Shown here: piece by piece, positions 27,201 through 35,553 of the stretch
Position numbering within the stretch: position 1 is the first letter of the stretch
How the letters are laid out: each line of letters starts with the position of its first letter
From: Schaalia canis
Lineage (GTDB): Bacteria; Actinomycetota; Actinomycetes; Actinomycetales; Actinomycetaceae
Direction of reading: 5' to 3'
Length of the DNA stretch: 64,000 bases
Assembly (NCBI RefSeq): GCF_003858455.1
Contig: NZ_RQZF01000004.1
Span: 90,511 to 154,510, forward strand
The notes under the pieces: generated by a model
The model's input: the letters and a program-made list of their open reading frames with translations, nothing else
What the model was told of the DNA's origin: nothing
The model's database searches: none
Translations under genes and position numbers: made by a program

Positions 27201-27722
27201 ATGGAAGCTATTCTTCATACCTCTGCAGGCGACATCCGCCTGGAACTGTTCCCCAACCACGCCCCCAACACGGTCAAGAACTTCGTTGACCTGGCGCAAG
27301 GCAACCGCGAATGGGTTCATCCAGCCACCGGCGAAAAGAGCACCGCCCCCTTCTACGACGGCATCATCTTCCACCGTGTGATCCCCAACTTCATGATCCA
27401 GGGCGGCTGCCCGCTGGGTCAGGGTACCGGCGGCCCCGGCTACACCTTCAACGACGAGATCCACCCCGAGCTCAACTTCAACGATCCTTACCTTCTGGCT
27501 ATGGCCAATGCCGGTAAGCGCATGGGCAAGGGCACCAATGGTTCCCAGTTCTTCATCACCGTTGCCCCCACCCCGTGGCTGCTGGGCAACCACACCATCT
27601 TCGGCCGCGTCATCGACGAGGACTCGAAGCGCGTTGTGGACGCCATCGTCAACGTTCCCACCGGCCGCAATGACAAGCCGCTGGAGGATGTCACCATTAA
27701 CTCGGTGACCATTTCCGAGTGA
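27201..27722 (+). CDS. Peptidyl-prolyl cis-trans isomerase, cyclophilin type
   Basis: This cytosolic folding catalyst interconverts cis and trans prolyl bonds. The 173-residue product has the cyclophilin core FHRVIPNFMIQGG, GTNGSQFFITVAPTPWL and NHTIFGRV. ATG 27201 is preferred over an upstream TTG because it begins directly at MEAILHTSAGDIRLELF, where the fold starts. The equivalent mycobacterial gene also lies just upstream of crgA near the origin. A GC-rich hairpin at 27741-27767 followed by CTTTCCC is the likely terminator. Confidence 0.93.
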   Translation: MEAILHTSAGDIRLELFPNHAPNTVKNFVDLAQGNREWVHPATGEKSTAPFYDGIIFHRVIPNFMIQGGCPLGQGTGGPGYTFNDEIHPELNFNDPYLLAMANAGKRMGKGTNGSQFFITVAPTPWLLGNHTIFGRVIDEDSKRVVDAIVNVPTGRNDKPLEDVTINSVTISE

Positions 27723-27740
27723 CCATCTGATGAACGAGGG

Positions 27741-27767
27741 CGGGCGCGTGCCGGGAGTGCGCGCCCG
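27741..27767 (+). terminator. Terminator after cyclophilin gene
   Basis: CGGGCGCG pairs with CGCGCCCG around an 11-base loop and is followed by a short pyrimidine run. Confidence 0.55.
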
Positions 27768-27841
27768 CTTTCCCTTACCCCCCATCCTGTTTGTCGAGTC
27801 GATGCGGGTGGGGGAGTTTAAAAAAGAAAGCCGGGTGTGTT

Positions 27842-28702
27842 GTGACTGAGATCCCGACCTTTGGGCAGCGCTCGAATCCTGCGGCGGCACCGAATTGCCC
27901 GCGCCATCCCCATGAGCGGTCTGTTGACTACTGCAAGCGTTGTAATCGCCCGATGTGTGTGGCGTGCGCGATTCCGACTGAAGTACGTGCAATCTGTGTC
28001 GACTGTACGACCTCCACAGCAAAACGTATGCGCGCGCGTTCTTTTGGCATGCCAGTAACGACGGCACTCATCGGTCTATGTGCGGTGCTGTATGTGGCTG
28101 ACTGGCTGTTGCCGGTGTACCAGTGGTTCGCGTTCTATCCGCCATCAGCGTATTACGAGCCCTGGCGCTTTTTGACGACGGCGTTCCTTCATTCAGGTCT
28201 GATGCACCTGGCGTTTAACATGTTGGCGCTGTACTGGATGGGGCAATACCTTGAGCCGTTAATGGGCACTATGCGCTATATCGGCCTGTATGCGCTGAGT
28301 GCGCTTGGAGGGACAACCTTTGTGCTTGCGTGGGTGCTGGTCTCTCCAGCGTCTTTCACCACGGTGACGGTGGGTGCTTCAGGTGCAGTTTTTGGTCTTT
28401 TCGGCGCAATCTTTGTCCTGCAGAAGGCTGTGGGTGCTGATACGCGATCAATCTTTGTGTTGTTAGCGATCAACTTGGCGTATGGCTTCATCGTTCCGGG
28501 CATATCGTGGCAAGGCCATGTGGGTGGTCTTCTTGTGGGTGTCGCCGTTGCGTGGCTGCTGTTGAAAACGGATCGGCCACGTCCGGGGGTGACAGAAAGG
28601 ACGCAGAATTTGCAGGCTGCTGGCGTGCTTGGAGTGACGGCTGTGATTCTTCTTGCTGCTCAATCGGGGATCTACTCCCTTTTGATTAACTGGTACGGCT
28701 AG
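27842..28702 (+). CDS. Rhomboid intramembrane serine protease with N-terminal zinc finger
   Basis: The protease cleaves transmembrane substrates within the bilayer. The catalytic serine is in GASGAVFG and the catalytic histidine in QGHVGG, and the HSGLMHLAFNM and YEPWRFLTTAF segments are classical. About residues 18-55 hold a B-box-like zinc finger (CPRHPHERSVDYCKRCNRPMC ending in CVDC). GTG 27842 is preferred to the TTG 17 codons upstream, since the added residues have no family resemblance. The gene precedes the palindrome-rich intergenic region and converges on crgA. Confidence 0.9.
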   Translation: MTEIPTFGQRSNPAAAPNCPRHPHERSVDYCKRCNRPMCVACAIPTEVRAICVDCTTSTAKRMRARSFGMPVTTALIGLCAVLYVADWLLPVYQWFAFYPPSAYYEPWRFLTTAFLHSGLMHLAFNMLALYWMGQYLEPLMGTMRYIGLYALSALGGTTFVLAWVLVSPASFTTVTVGASGAVFGLFGAIFVLQKAVGADTRSIFVLLAINLAYGFIVPGISWQGHVGGLLVGVAVAWLLLKTDRPRPGVTERTQNLQAAGVLGVTAVILLAAQSGIYSLLINWYG

Positions 28703-28728
28703 AATCACACGCCTGTCGTTTTCCCCAA

Positions 28729-28835
28729 CTGTGGATAGTCCTGTGGATAAGTCCGGGGAAGGACTGTGGAATACCTGTGGAAACACTGTGGGGCGCGATC
28801 CGCTTTCGGATCGCGCCCCACAGTGTTTCCACAGG
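28729..28835. repeat. 29-bp perfect inverted repeat preceded by DnaA-box-like sites
   Basis: Bases 28774-28802 and 28807-28835 are perfect complements of 29 bases around a CTTT loop; the arms run from CCTGTGGAAACAC to GCGCGATCCG. Just upstream, TGTGGATAG (about 28730), TGTGGATAA (28742-28750, inverse of TTATCCACA), TGTGGAATA (about 28765) and TGTGGAAAC (in the arm) form a row of DnaA-box-like 9-mers. It lies between the convergent rhomboid and crgA genes and must at least act as a bidirectional terminator. A DnaA-binding role is inference. Confidence 0.75.
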
Positions 28836-28887
28836 AAGGGAGGCCCCTAAGGCTCTGCGTTAAGAATCACACAGGGTGTGGATATTC

Positions 28888-29151
28888 TTATCGCCACTTT
28901 AGCGTCATGAGGAATCCAGCCATCATGATCGCCAGACCAATGAGCATATTCCACCAGGTGATACCGGGAATGGGGTAGAGGCCACCGGAGATGTAGTAGA
29001 CGACCAACCACACGAGGCCCAGGATAAGCAGAGTGGAGAATAGGGGAGCCCACCATGAAGGACTCAGTGGAATACCATCCGTCCAGGATTGGATTTCCAG
29101 GTCATCCGACACGACCTTGCCGTGCTTCTTGCGCTTCTTCGACTCAGCCAC
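28888..29151 (-). CDS. crgA: Cell division protein CrgA
   Basis: CrgA is a small actinobacterial membrane protein that helps place FtsZ and septal peptidoglycan enzymes. The 87-residue product has the basic N-terminus MAESKKRKKHGK, the conserved NPxWxxP-like SPSWWAPLF, two membrane segments joined by a short loop with PGITWWN, and the terminal TLKWR. Its place close to the kinase/FHA/rodA/pbpA region matches other actinobacteria. Confidence 0.92.
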   Translation of the reverse strand: MAESKKRKKHGKVVSDDLEIQSWTDGIPLSPSWWAPLFSTLLILGLVWLVVYYISGGLYPIPGITWWNMLIGLAIMMAGFLMTLKWR

Positions 29152-29292
29152 GTTGACTCCTCAATAACAAGTGTATTTCTTCCGGACACGCGCCCGGCTT
29201 CCGTCGCTTTCTAGCGACACCTACTGTCCTAGCGTAGTCTCGGATATGAAACTAGCGAAATGAAAGCCTACGAGTGTTGAGACAGGAGGGGC

Positions 29293-30141
29293 ATGACACA
29301 GCACGAGTCGCAGCATGACGCGCCCACGCAGACGTCCCATGCGCCCTCCTTACCGCCAAGTTTCGCTCCCCGCGCAGGAGGAACGCCTCCAGCATCACCA
29401 CGCGGGCCGCGATTCTCTGGCTTCCTGCGAGGGGCGCTTGCCCCTCGCCGCTGGCAAAAGGGTGCGTCGGTTCTTGTCGTCACCATCGCCTCAGGGCTTC
29501 TCTTTGGACTCTCAGCCTCAAATGCCCGCGATAATGCCGAACATGATGGAGATCTGGTATCACTGGTACGTCAACGCCAAACGATCGTTGCCAGCTTGGA
29601 AGACCAGATGTCGGGTGCCCAAGCTCAGGTGGCACGCCATCTTGAACAAGAGGTCGGAGGACTGGAAGACACCCTTAACCAGCGCCGAGGTGTAACCTAC
29701 CTTCCGGTGAGCGGTCCGGGCGTGACAGTGACCTTAAATGATGCCCCTCCAGGCCCACTGCCTGAGAACGCTAAGCCGGATGACCTTGTTATTCACCAGC
29801 AAGACATTGAAGATGTAATGAACGCCCTATGGTCTGGAGGCGCCGAGGCGATGACTGTCCAGGATGTGCGCATTACGTCGCGCACGGTAGTGCGGTGTAT
29901 TGGTAATGTCATTCTTATTGATGGAACATCTTTCTCTCCGCCGTATCGGATCTCTGCCATTGGGGATCCGCCGGCGTTGAGGGAGGCTGTGAATGTGAAT
30001 CCGCAGATCATCAACTACAAGGCGTATGTTGCCCTGTATGGCTTGGGGTGGAAGTTTGAAACGAATGACCACCTTGACCTGCCTGCAGCCACCCCGGATG
30101 CAGCAGTGAAATATGCACAAGTGATGGAGAAGCATGGCTGA
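29293..30141 (+). CDS. DUF881 family membrane-anchored protein
   Basis: The 282-residue product has a Pro-rich cytosolic N-terminus, one membrane segment (ASVLVVTIASGLLFGLSAS) and a coiled-coil stretch (about 90-125). The DUF881 domain follows: VSGPGVTVTLNDAP, VIHQQDIEDVMNALWSGGAEAM and the cysteine in VVRCIGNVILIDG. Its homologue sits next to crgA in mycobacteria, and a cell-division or envelope role is presumed from context. It overlaps the sortase gene by 8 bases. Confidence 0.88.
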   Translation: MTQHESQHDAPTQTSHAPSLPPSFAPRAGGTPPASPRGPRFSGFLRGALAPRRWQKGASVLVVTIASGLLFGLSASNARDNAEHDGDLVSLVRQRQTIVASLEDQMSGAQAQVARHLEQEVGGLEDTLNQRRGVTYLPVSGPGVTVTLNDAPPGPLPENAKPDDLVIHQQDIEDVMNALWSGGAEAMTVQDVRITSRTVVRCIGNVILIDGTSFSPPYRISAIGDPPALREAVNVNPQIINYKAYVALYGLGWKFETNDHLDLPAATPDAAVKYAQVMEKHG

Positions 30142-30904
30142 ACATGTGCGTCGTCGCCCGCCATTGAGCCCGGCAGCCCGAGTGTTTTACGGCACAATCG
30201 GCGTTATCGGTGAACTGCTCATTACGGCGGCAGTAGTCGTTGCCCTTTTCGCGTTTTGGCAGCTTTACTACACCAGCTACAAGGTCGAAGGCCCCCGCCA
30301 GGAGCGCATTGCCGAGTTTGCAACAAAGCATAAGCCTGCTGTCACTAACGAGGGCGAGCGCCGTACGGATGATCCACCGCCCGTAGCAACTCCAGCACTT
30401 GGCGAAACATACGGCCTCATTCACTTCCCCACGTGGGACTGGATGCGCACGCCTCTGACCCAAGGCACTGCGCAACTTGACCTTGATAATGGCAACGCTG
30501 GCCACTACGCAGATTCAGCCCAGCCGGGTGAAATTGGAAACTTCTCGGTGGCCGGTCACCGCCGTACCTCGGGTGAAAACTTCCGCTGGATTGATCGTCT
30601 CAAGGATGGCGACAAGGTGATTGTTGAGGTGGCAGACACCTACTATGTCTACAGCATGAAGCGCGCCCAGATCGTTGGTGCAGAAGAGGAAGGCAATGAA
30701 CGCGTCATTGCCCCCGTCATTGACGACCCCACCTTTAGCTTGGTCCCCAGTGAACGGTGGATGACAATGACGAGTTGCCACCCCGAGTGGAGCAACTACG
30801 AGCGCTATATCGCTCACCTGCAGTTCGAGTACTGGACGCCCAAGTCAACGGGTGTACCCGCCGAGCTCGTGGCAGCCCCCTACAACAAGCCCGCAGCCTC
30901 CTGA
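30134..30904 (+). CDS. Class E sortase
   Basis: This transpeptidase anchors secreted proteins to the cell wall. The catalytic triad residues are visible: H142 in VAGHRRT, C215 in TMTSCHP and R224 in NYERYI. One N-terminal membrane segment (residues about 20-45) anchors it. Class E enzymes of GC-rich actinobacteria prefer LAxTG sorting signals; that preference is family knowledge. The gene starts inside the DUF881 coding end and is followed by a 50-residue membrane protein gene. Confidence 0.9.
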   Translation: MAEHVRRRPPLSPAARVFYGTIGVIGELLITAAVVVALFAFWQLYYTSYKVEGPRQERIAEFATKHKPAVTNEGERRTDDPPPVATPALGETYGLIHFPTWDWMRTPLTQGTAQLDLDNGNAGHYADSAQPGEIGNFSVAGHRRTSGENFRWIDRLKDGDKVIVEVADTYYVYSMKRAQIVGAEEEGNERVIAPVIDDPTFSLVPSERWMTMTSCHPEWSNYERYIAHLQFEYWTPKSTGVPAELVAAPYNKPAAS

Positions 30905-30940
30905 GCCGCGACAAGCGTTTAACCAACAAGGATTTCTCTC

Positions 30941-31093
30941 ATGTACGCATGGCTATTTCGTCACCTGCCCGGCCCCGTCTGGCTCAAAGTCATTGAGTCA
31001 CTGATCATCGTGATGGCTGTGCTCTATCTGCTTTTTGAGCACGTCTACCCGTGGGCACAGAACTACCTCAACCTCGCTGACAATTCCGTCTGA
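30941..31093 (+). CDS. Small 50-residue single-span membrane protein
   Basis: The ATG at 30941 begins MYAWLFRHLPGPVWLKVIES, continues with a hydrophobic span (LIIVMAVLYLLF), and ends LNLADNSV. Small proteins with the same RHLPGP-WLK start recur next to DUF881 or sortase genes in actinobacteria, which supports a real gene. An AAGGAT sequence lies about 10 bases upstream. Its role is unknown. A strong terminator follows directly. Confidence 0.75.
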   Translation: MYAWLFRHLPGPVWLKVIESLIIVMAVLYLLFEHVYPWAQNYLNLADNSV

Positions 31094-31120
31094 TCGGGTA
31101 GGCCCAACCTCAAACCTTCG

Positions 31121-31167
31121 AAGCTCGCGTTCTCCGGCTTAAAGCCGCAGAACGCGAGCTTTTCTTT
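31121..31167 (+). terminator. Strong terminator after the DUF881-sortase operon
   Basis: A stem of about 20 bp with one mismatch is formed by AAGCTCGCGTTCTCCGGCTT and its partner ending in GAACGCGAGCTT, followed by TTCTTTG. Confidence 0.85.
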
Positions 31168-31233
31168 GTGCCGGGCATGCCCTGGGAGTGAAGGTAGGCG
31201 TTGGGATGAGAGAGGCAGATTGTTAGCGCGGCG

Positions 31234-31302
31234 TCCAGGTGTGTGCTCAAAGGTGAAAACCCACCCAGGCGGGTGCATTTCTGCTGGAGTCACATGCGGG
31301 AG
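31234..31302. repeat. Palindromic interspersed repeat, copy 5 (diverged)
   Basis: The left end CCAGGTGTGTGCTCA matches copy 1 (CCAGGTGTGCATCCA) and the right end TGGAGTCACATGCGGGAG matches the shared right arm. The total length of about 69 bases is conserved although the centre is unrelated. Confidence 0.5.
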
Positions 31303-31401
31303 CGCGATGCGTCCCAATGCGATGGAAGGGGTGGGTGTGTTACGGCTCGGCACATGAGCTGAAGCGCGGTGCGGGCGGATGGGCATGCGACCACGCGCCC
31401 A

Positions 31402-31480
31402 TCCGCCTGCCAGAGTCCTATCGCCTGCCAGGGCTCTATCTGCCTGTCGGAGTTCTATCCGCCTGCCAGGGCCGCATCCG
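31402..31480. repeat. Tandem array of about four 18-19 bp units
   Basis: Units of the form GCCTGCCAGRGYYCTATC are repeated about four times, with the later units more diverged. They lie between the sortase operon terminator and the kinase operon terminator. Confidence 0.65.
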
Positions 31481-31550
31481 TCTCCGCTGCCTCCGGGTGT
31501 GCCCCTTGGTCCAAGGGGACACTGTTAGGCGCGATAACGGCTAAAACAAT

Positions 31551-31598
31551 GGGGCGTGTGGTGGTGAACGACAACTGCCGTTCACCACCACACGCCCC
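31551..31598. terminator. Terminator downstream of the kinase operon
   Basis: GGGGCGTGTGGTGGTGAACG and its perfect 20-bp complement flank an 8-base loop. It lies past the end of the minus-strand PASTA kinase gene and can end that long operon. Confidence 0.8.
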
Positions 31599-31669
31599 AG
31601 GAGACTAAGCAGCTCAGGCTTTACCGAATCAGCTTCTGAGTGCCTATAGGTCTCATGAGTGCGATGAGA

Positions 31670-33688
31670 TCAGTTCCCATTACCCGGAGTGGATGGTGCA
31701 GGGGTGCCAGGAGTAGTCGGGTTGGAAGGCTGTGGCTGCTGCGGTCCGGTGGAGACAAACACCGTCACGCGGCTTGAAGGGCCGAAGGGAACCTTCTGGC
31801 CGCCCTTGGGTGAAATCGCAAAGACAATATCCTTCGCGGCCTCATTAGGCTGGCGATTCACCTCAGCGGTCAAGCCAACCTCTGTCAGCGCGGCGACAAC
31901 CTCAGCTTCAGTCTTACCCTCCAGGCCAGAGGGAATGACAATGTCACCAGAGGCAATCATCAGGCGCACGGCACTGTTCTTCTTCACCGACTCACCGAAT
32001 GCAGGCTCAGAGCTGACGATCAAGCCCTTGGTGTAGGGCCCATCAATGATGTCAACATTACCGACAATCAGACCTTTAGCCGTCAAGGCGTCACGGGCCT
32101 GATCCTGGTTCATATTCGACAGGTCTGGGACTTCCACTGAATCGGGGCCAGAGGAGAGCGTGAGCTTCACCGTAGAACTCCCCTTCACTTTCTGTCCGGG
32201 GGAGGGGTTGGTCTTGGCAACAAGATCCTTCGCAATCTCATCAGAGGCGACCGTTTCAGAATCCTTCTCAACAGTCAGCCCGAGATCCTCCAGAAGTTTC
32301 TTAGCTTCATCGTAGGAGCGTCCCAGAATGTCGCTAGGGATCGTGACAGAGTTCGGGCCCAGCGAGATCGTGGCAACGACGGTTTCGCCAGGCTTGACAG
32401 ACTGGCCCCCCTCAGGGCTGGTACGAATAATGCGCCCCTTCTCGACAGTGTCGGAGTTTTCCTCGCCGCCAAGAGCGAACTTCAGCCCGAGGGGTTCGAG
32501 GGTGCGACGGGCCTCGTCCTGAGTCATACCAGCAAGCGTGCGGGGTACCTCAACGAGCATCTCATCTGATTGAGCGGTGTCGTTTCCAAAGAGCAAGAAA
32601 GCGCCACCGGCAATGGCCAACGCCAGCAGTGCAAGCAGGGACACTAGCAGTGCCACAGGCTTCTTACGTTCAGGAGCTTCAGGAGCGGTCACCTGAGCAA
32701 AGGAGGGCGCCACCGTAGTCTCAGTGGTGGGGCGGGGGCGCATTGCCGTCACCGGGGGAGGCATCGGAATCGTTGCTGTCATTTCCGAGGGCGTGCCCCA
32801 GACCTCGGTGGCCGGAGCTTCAACATCCATACCATGCATGGCACGAGTAAGGTCGGTGCGCATGACCGCAGCGGACTCATAACGGTCAGCGGGGTCCTTT
32901 GCCATCGCCTTCATGACGACACGATCAAGTGACACGGGGACATCGGCAGCCAGCGTGGATGGTGCTGGAGGGAGGGAAGATACATGCTGGTAGGCCACCG
33001 ACACTGCTGAGTCTCCGCGGAAGGGAGGCTGGCCGGTGAGGAGCTCAAAAAGCAGCACACCCACCGCATACAGGTCGGAGCGAGGATCAACCTGATCGCC
33101 ACGCGCCTGCTCGGGGGAGAGGTACTGCGCGGTGCCCACCACAGCGTTCGTCTGAGTCATGGTGGCTTGGGAGTCGGTAAGGGCGCGGGCGATACCGAAG
33201 TCCATCACCTTCACCTTGCCATCATTCGTGAGCATGATATTGCCCGGTTTGATGTCACGGTGAACGAGGTTTGCCGTGTGCGCGTACGCCAGAGCCGAGA
33301 GGACACCCGCGGCAATCTCAACAGCTTCGTCGATGGGAACCGCAGTGCCGTCAGAGAGGAGGTCCTTCACGGTGTGGCCCTCCACGTACTCCATGACGAT
33401 GTAGGGCACGGACACGGTGGAACCGTCGGGGGTAATGATGTCTTCTTCCCCGGTGTCATAGACGGCGACAATATTGGGGTGGTTCAGGGAGGCCGCCGAC
33501 TGTGCTTCGCGGCGGAATCGCGCCTGGAACACGGAATCGCGCGCGAGGTCCGTCCGCAGTCGCTTAATAGCGACAATGCGATTGAGGCGGGTGTCGAAGC
33601 CTAGGTTGACCTCGGCCATGCCGCCTCGGCCGATGAGCGAGCGTACCTCGTATCGGCCACCTAGGTGGTGGGCCATGGAGTCGACCAT
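31670..33688 (-). CDS. pknB: PASTA-domain serine/threonine protein kinase PknB
   Basis: This membrane kinase senses peptidoglycan fragments or lipid II and phosphorylates growth and division proteins. The kinase domain (about 10-275) has the glycine loop GRGGMAEV, the catalytic lysine in VAIKRL, HRDIKPGN, and DFG in VMDFGIARAL. A membrane span near 345-370 (ALLVSLLALLALAIAGGAFLL) precedes four PASTA repeats of about 67 residues each, the last ending near VFVSTGP. The tail is Pro/Thr-rich. AGGAGG upstream of ATG 33688 supports the start, which overlaps the preceding kinase gene by 28 bases. Confidence 0.96.
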   Translation of the reverse strand: MVDSMAHHLGGRYEVRSLIGRGGMAEVNLGFDTRLNRIVAIKRLRTDLARDSVFQARFRREAQSAASLNHPNIVAVYDTGEEDIITPDGSTVSVPYIVMEYVEGHTVKDLLSDGTAVPIDEAVEIAAGVLSALAYAHTANLVHRDIKPGNIMLTNDGKVKVMDFGIARALTDSQATMTQTNAVVGTAQYLSPEQARGDQVDPRSDLYAVGVLLFELLTGQPPFRGDSAVSVAYQHVSSLPPAPSTLAADVPVSLDRVVMKAMAKDPADRYESAAVMRTDLTRAMHGMDVEAPATEVWGTPSEMTATIPMPPPVTAMRPRPTTETTVAPSFAQVTAPEAPERKKPVALLVSLLALLALAIAGGAFLLFGNDTAQSDEMLVEVPRTLAGMTQDEARRTLEPLGLKFALGGEENSDTVEKGRIIRTSPEGGQSVKPGETVVATISLGPNSVTIPSDILGRSYDEAKKLLEDLGLTVEKDSETVASDEIAKDLVAKTNPSPGQKVKGSSTVKLTLSSGPDSVEVPDLSNMNQDQARDALTAKGLIVGNVDIIDGPYTKGLIVSSEPAFGESVKKNSAVRLMIASGDIVIPSGLEGKTEAEVVAALTEVGLTAEVNRQPNEAAKDIVFAISPKGGQKVPFGPSSRVTVFVSTGPQQPQPSNPTTPGTPAPSTPGNGN

Positions 33689-35553
33689 GTTGTGACCTCC
33701 TGGAGTGGATGGAACTCAGCGCCGAGCACAGCCGACGCGAACCCTAACTTTGAAAACAATACTGCCAAAGCGACGGCGACTAAGGCCAGGAAGATAATCC
33801 CGGCGATCAGCCACCGAAGAATGAGACGCCACAGTGGTGTGGGTGGCGCAGTGATGGAACGCGAGTAGCGCGTGCGCATGGGGCGTCGCGTGGGAGCTGC
33901 GGCGGCTTCAATGGAAGCCGGTGTCACGCTATGCCACAGGATAGGGGCGCGCCGCTGCGGAGCATGACGCTGCGGGCGGCGAGAGAAACGCTGGGGTGCC
34001 GTGGTCGAGTCGGCTCGCACGGGACGGAAGGACGGCACGTTTCCTGCGCGTTCAGTCTCCGCGTGGGACGAGGCCGCCACCCGTTGCGGGGGTGGTGCAA
34101 AGCTGGGAGGAGCAGGCCGCTGGGGGGCTGCTGGCGCTGCCTGCGCGGGGGTCGGCATTGCTGGAGTGGGAGCAGGAGGGGCCTGCGAGGGTGCCACTGC
34201 GGGTACTTCAGGTGTTGATGTCTGAGCAGGCGCATAGGTGGGAGGCAAGACAGGCTGAGGAAGAGCTGCTGGAGCTGAAGCCTGCGGGAGAGCGCCTGAG
34301 TGGGCCTCCCGAACCGGCGCAAAGTGCGGAACCACAACAGAATCAGCGGTTCCACGTTCACTGTGCTGAGAACCACGGTGGCGTAGCTTCAAAGCCAACT
34401 GAGCGCTCATACTCGTATCCGAATGGGGCTCATGCCCCACATCGGCTTGTCCAACGGTGATCCCAGCACTGCCCTCAGCGGTGGCGGCCACATCAACGGC
34501 GGCAACCGCTGCGGGAGCCGCATGGTGAGGCTGAGGTGCGCGAGAAGACTCAGGGCCGACAACCGCATCCAGTGAGGCAGCCTCAAAGTCAACGGGTCGG
34601 AGCATTTCCTCAGGTAGGGTCCGCGCCGGCGTGTGCTCAATGGGAGAAACAACCGGCTGCGCGGGAGCCTGAGGTGTAACACCGCCAGGTTGAGGCAGTG
34701 GGCGAGGAGAAATAGGAATGTCCAAAGCCTGCGCCGCCCCGACCAGGTCACGAACGAGTGCGCGACCTGAAGCAGGACGTTGAGAAGGCTCCTTCTCCAA
34801 CAGGTGCATAATGACCTGCGCTAAGGGGGCAGGCACGTCGGACGGCAGTGGCGGCACAGCCTCATTCACATGAGCAAAAGCAATCTCCACCTGCGATGAG
34901 CCTGTGAACGGCCGCTTACCGGCTGCGGCCTCGTACGCGATAACGCCCAGGGCGTAGAGGTCACCCAAAGTGGTGGCAACCTCACCAAGAGCCTGTTCTG
35001 GCGGCAAATACTGAGCCGTGCCCATCACCATGCCAACGGCAGTCAGATCAACCTGATCGGCCGTCCGTGAAATACCAAAGTCAGTAATCTTCACCATGCC
35101 AGAGGGGCGGATAAGCACATTCGCGGGCTTAATGTCACGGTGAACAACGCCCGCCGCAGCCGCGGCACTCAACGCCATTGCCATCTGAATGAGCACGGGA
35201 ATGAGGTACTCAGCGCTCAGGCGCTGTCCACCCTTGAGGTAGTCCGTCAGGGGGCGACCGTCGATAAGCTCCATCACCAGCCACCCGCAGCCGCCGTCCT
35301 CGCCAGAATCCAGAACCGCAGCAATATTCGGATGCTCAATCCGCAAGGTATTCTTCGCCTCTAAACGGAGGCGTGACAGGGGCAGTTCCTCCCCCGAGAG
35401 TTCGGGGCGGAGGACCTTAGCGGCAACAAGACGGCCTGAGAGCTGGTCGCGTGCCTTCCAGACTTCACCCATGCCGCCCTTGGCAATAAGGGAGAGCAGC
35501 ATGTAGCGGCCACCAATCATACGGCCGGCGCTATTGCGAGAAGTTCCTGTCAT
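33661..35553 (-). CDS. pknA: Serine/threonine protein kinase PknA-like
   Basis: The kinase domain (about 15-275) has GKGGMGEV as AKGGMGEVWKAR, the lysine in VAAKVL, HRDIKPANV and the DFG of ITDFGISR. A Pro/Ala-rich region of about 280 residues follows, much longer than in mycobacterial PknA. A single membrane span (WLIAGIIFLALVAVALAVLF) and a short extracellular end complete it; there are no PASTA repeats. In mycobacteria PknA phosphorylates division proteins such as FtsZ and Wag31, so a similar role is likely. It overlaps pbpA and pknB. Confidence 0.93.
   Translation of the reverse strand: MTGTSRNSAGRMIGGRYMLLSLIAKGGMGEVWKARDQLSGRLVAAKVLRPELSGEELPLSRLRLEAKNTLRIEHPNIAAVLDSGEDGGCGWLVMELIDGRPLTDYLKGGQRLSAEYLIPVLIQMAMALSAAAAAGVVHRDIKPANVLIRPSGMVKITDFGISRTADQVDLTAVGMVMGTAQYLPPEQALGEVATTLGDLYALGVIAYEAAAGKRPFTGSSQVEIAFAHVNEAVPPLPSDVPAPLAQVIMHLLEKEPSQRPASGRALVRDLVGAAQALDIPISPRPLPQPGGVTPQAPAQPVVSPIEHTPARTLPEEMLRPVDFEAASLDAVVGPESSRAPQPHHAAPAAVAAVDVAATAEGSAGITVGQADVGHEPHSDTSMSAQLALKLRHRGSQHSERGTADSVVVPHFAPVREAHSGALPQASAPAALPQPVLPPTYAPAQTSTPEVPAVAPSQAPPAPTPAMPTPAQAAPAAPQRPAPPSFAPPPQRVAASSHAETERAGNVPSFRPVRADSTTAPQRFSRRPQRHAPQRRAPILWHSVTPASIEAAAAPTRRPMRTRYSRSITAPPTPLWRLILRWLIAGIIFLALVAVALAVLFSKLGFASAVLGAEFHPLQEVTTWSTPWPTT

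Larger units (their letters stand above)
31168..31669. other. Non-coding stretch with repeat copy, tandem array and hairpins
   Basis: No gene is supported between the small membrane protein gene and the kinase gene. The region holds a diverged palindromic repeat (31234-31302), a tandem array (about 31402-31480), a palindrome CCCCTTGGTCCAAGGGG (31503-31519) and a strong hairpin (31551-31598). Open frames across it read through the repeats and look spurious. Confidence 0.6.

Noticed and set aside
27084..28067. 327-codon minus-strand open frame
   Set aside because: It spans the cyclophilin gene and the start of the rhomboid gene in antisense and has no family features.
31402..31480. Possible CRISPR-like array
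   Set aside because: The 18-19 bp units are directly adjacent, without spacers, and diverge in sequence.
31317..31608. Overlapping short plus-strand open frames
   Set aside because: They read through the tandem array and the terminator hairpin, and their products simply reflect the repeats.
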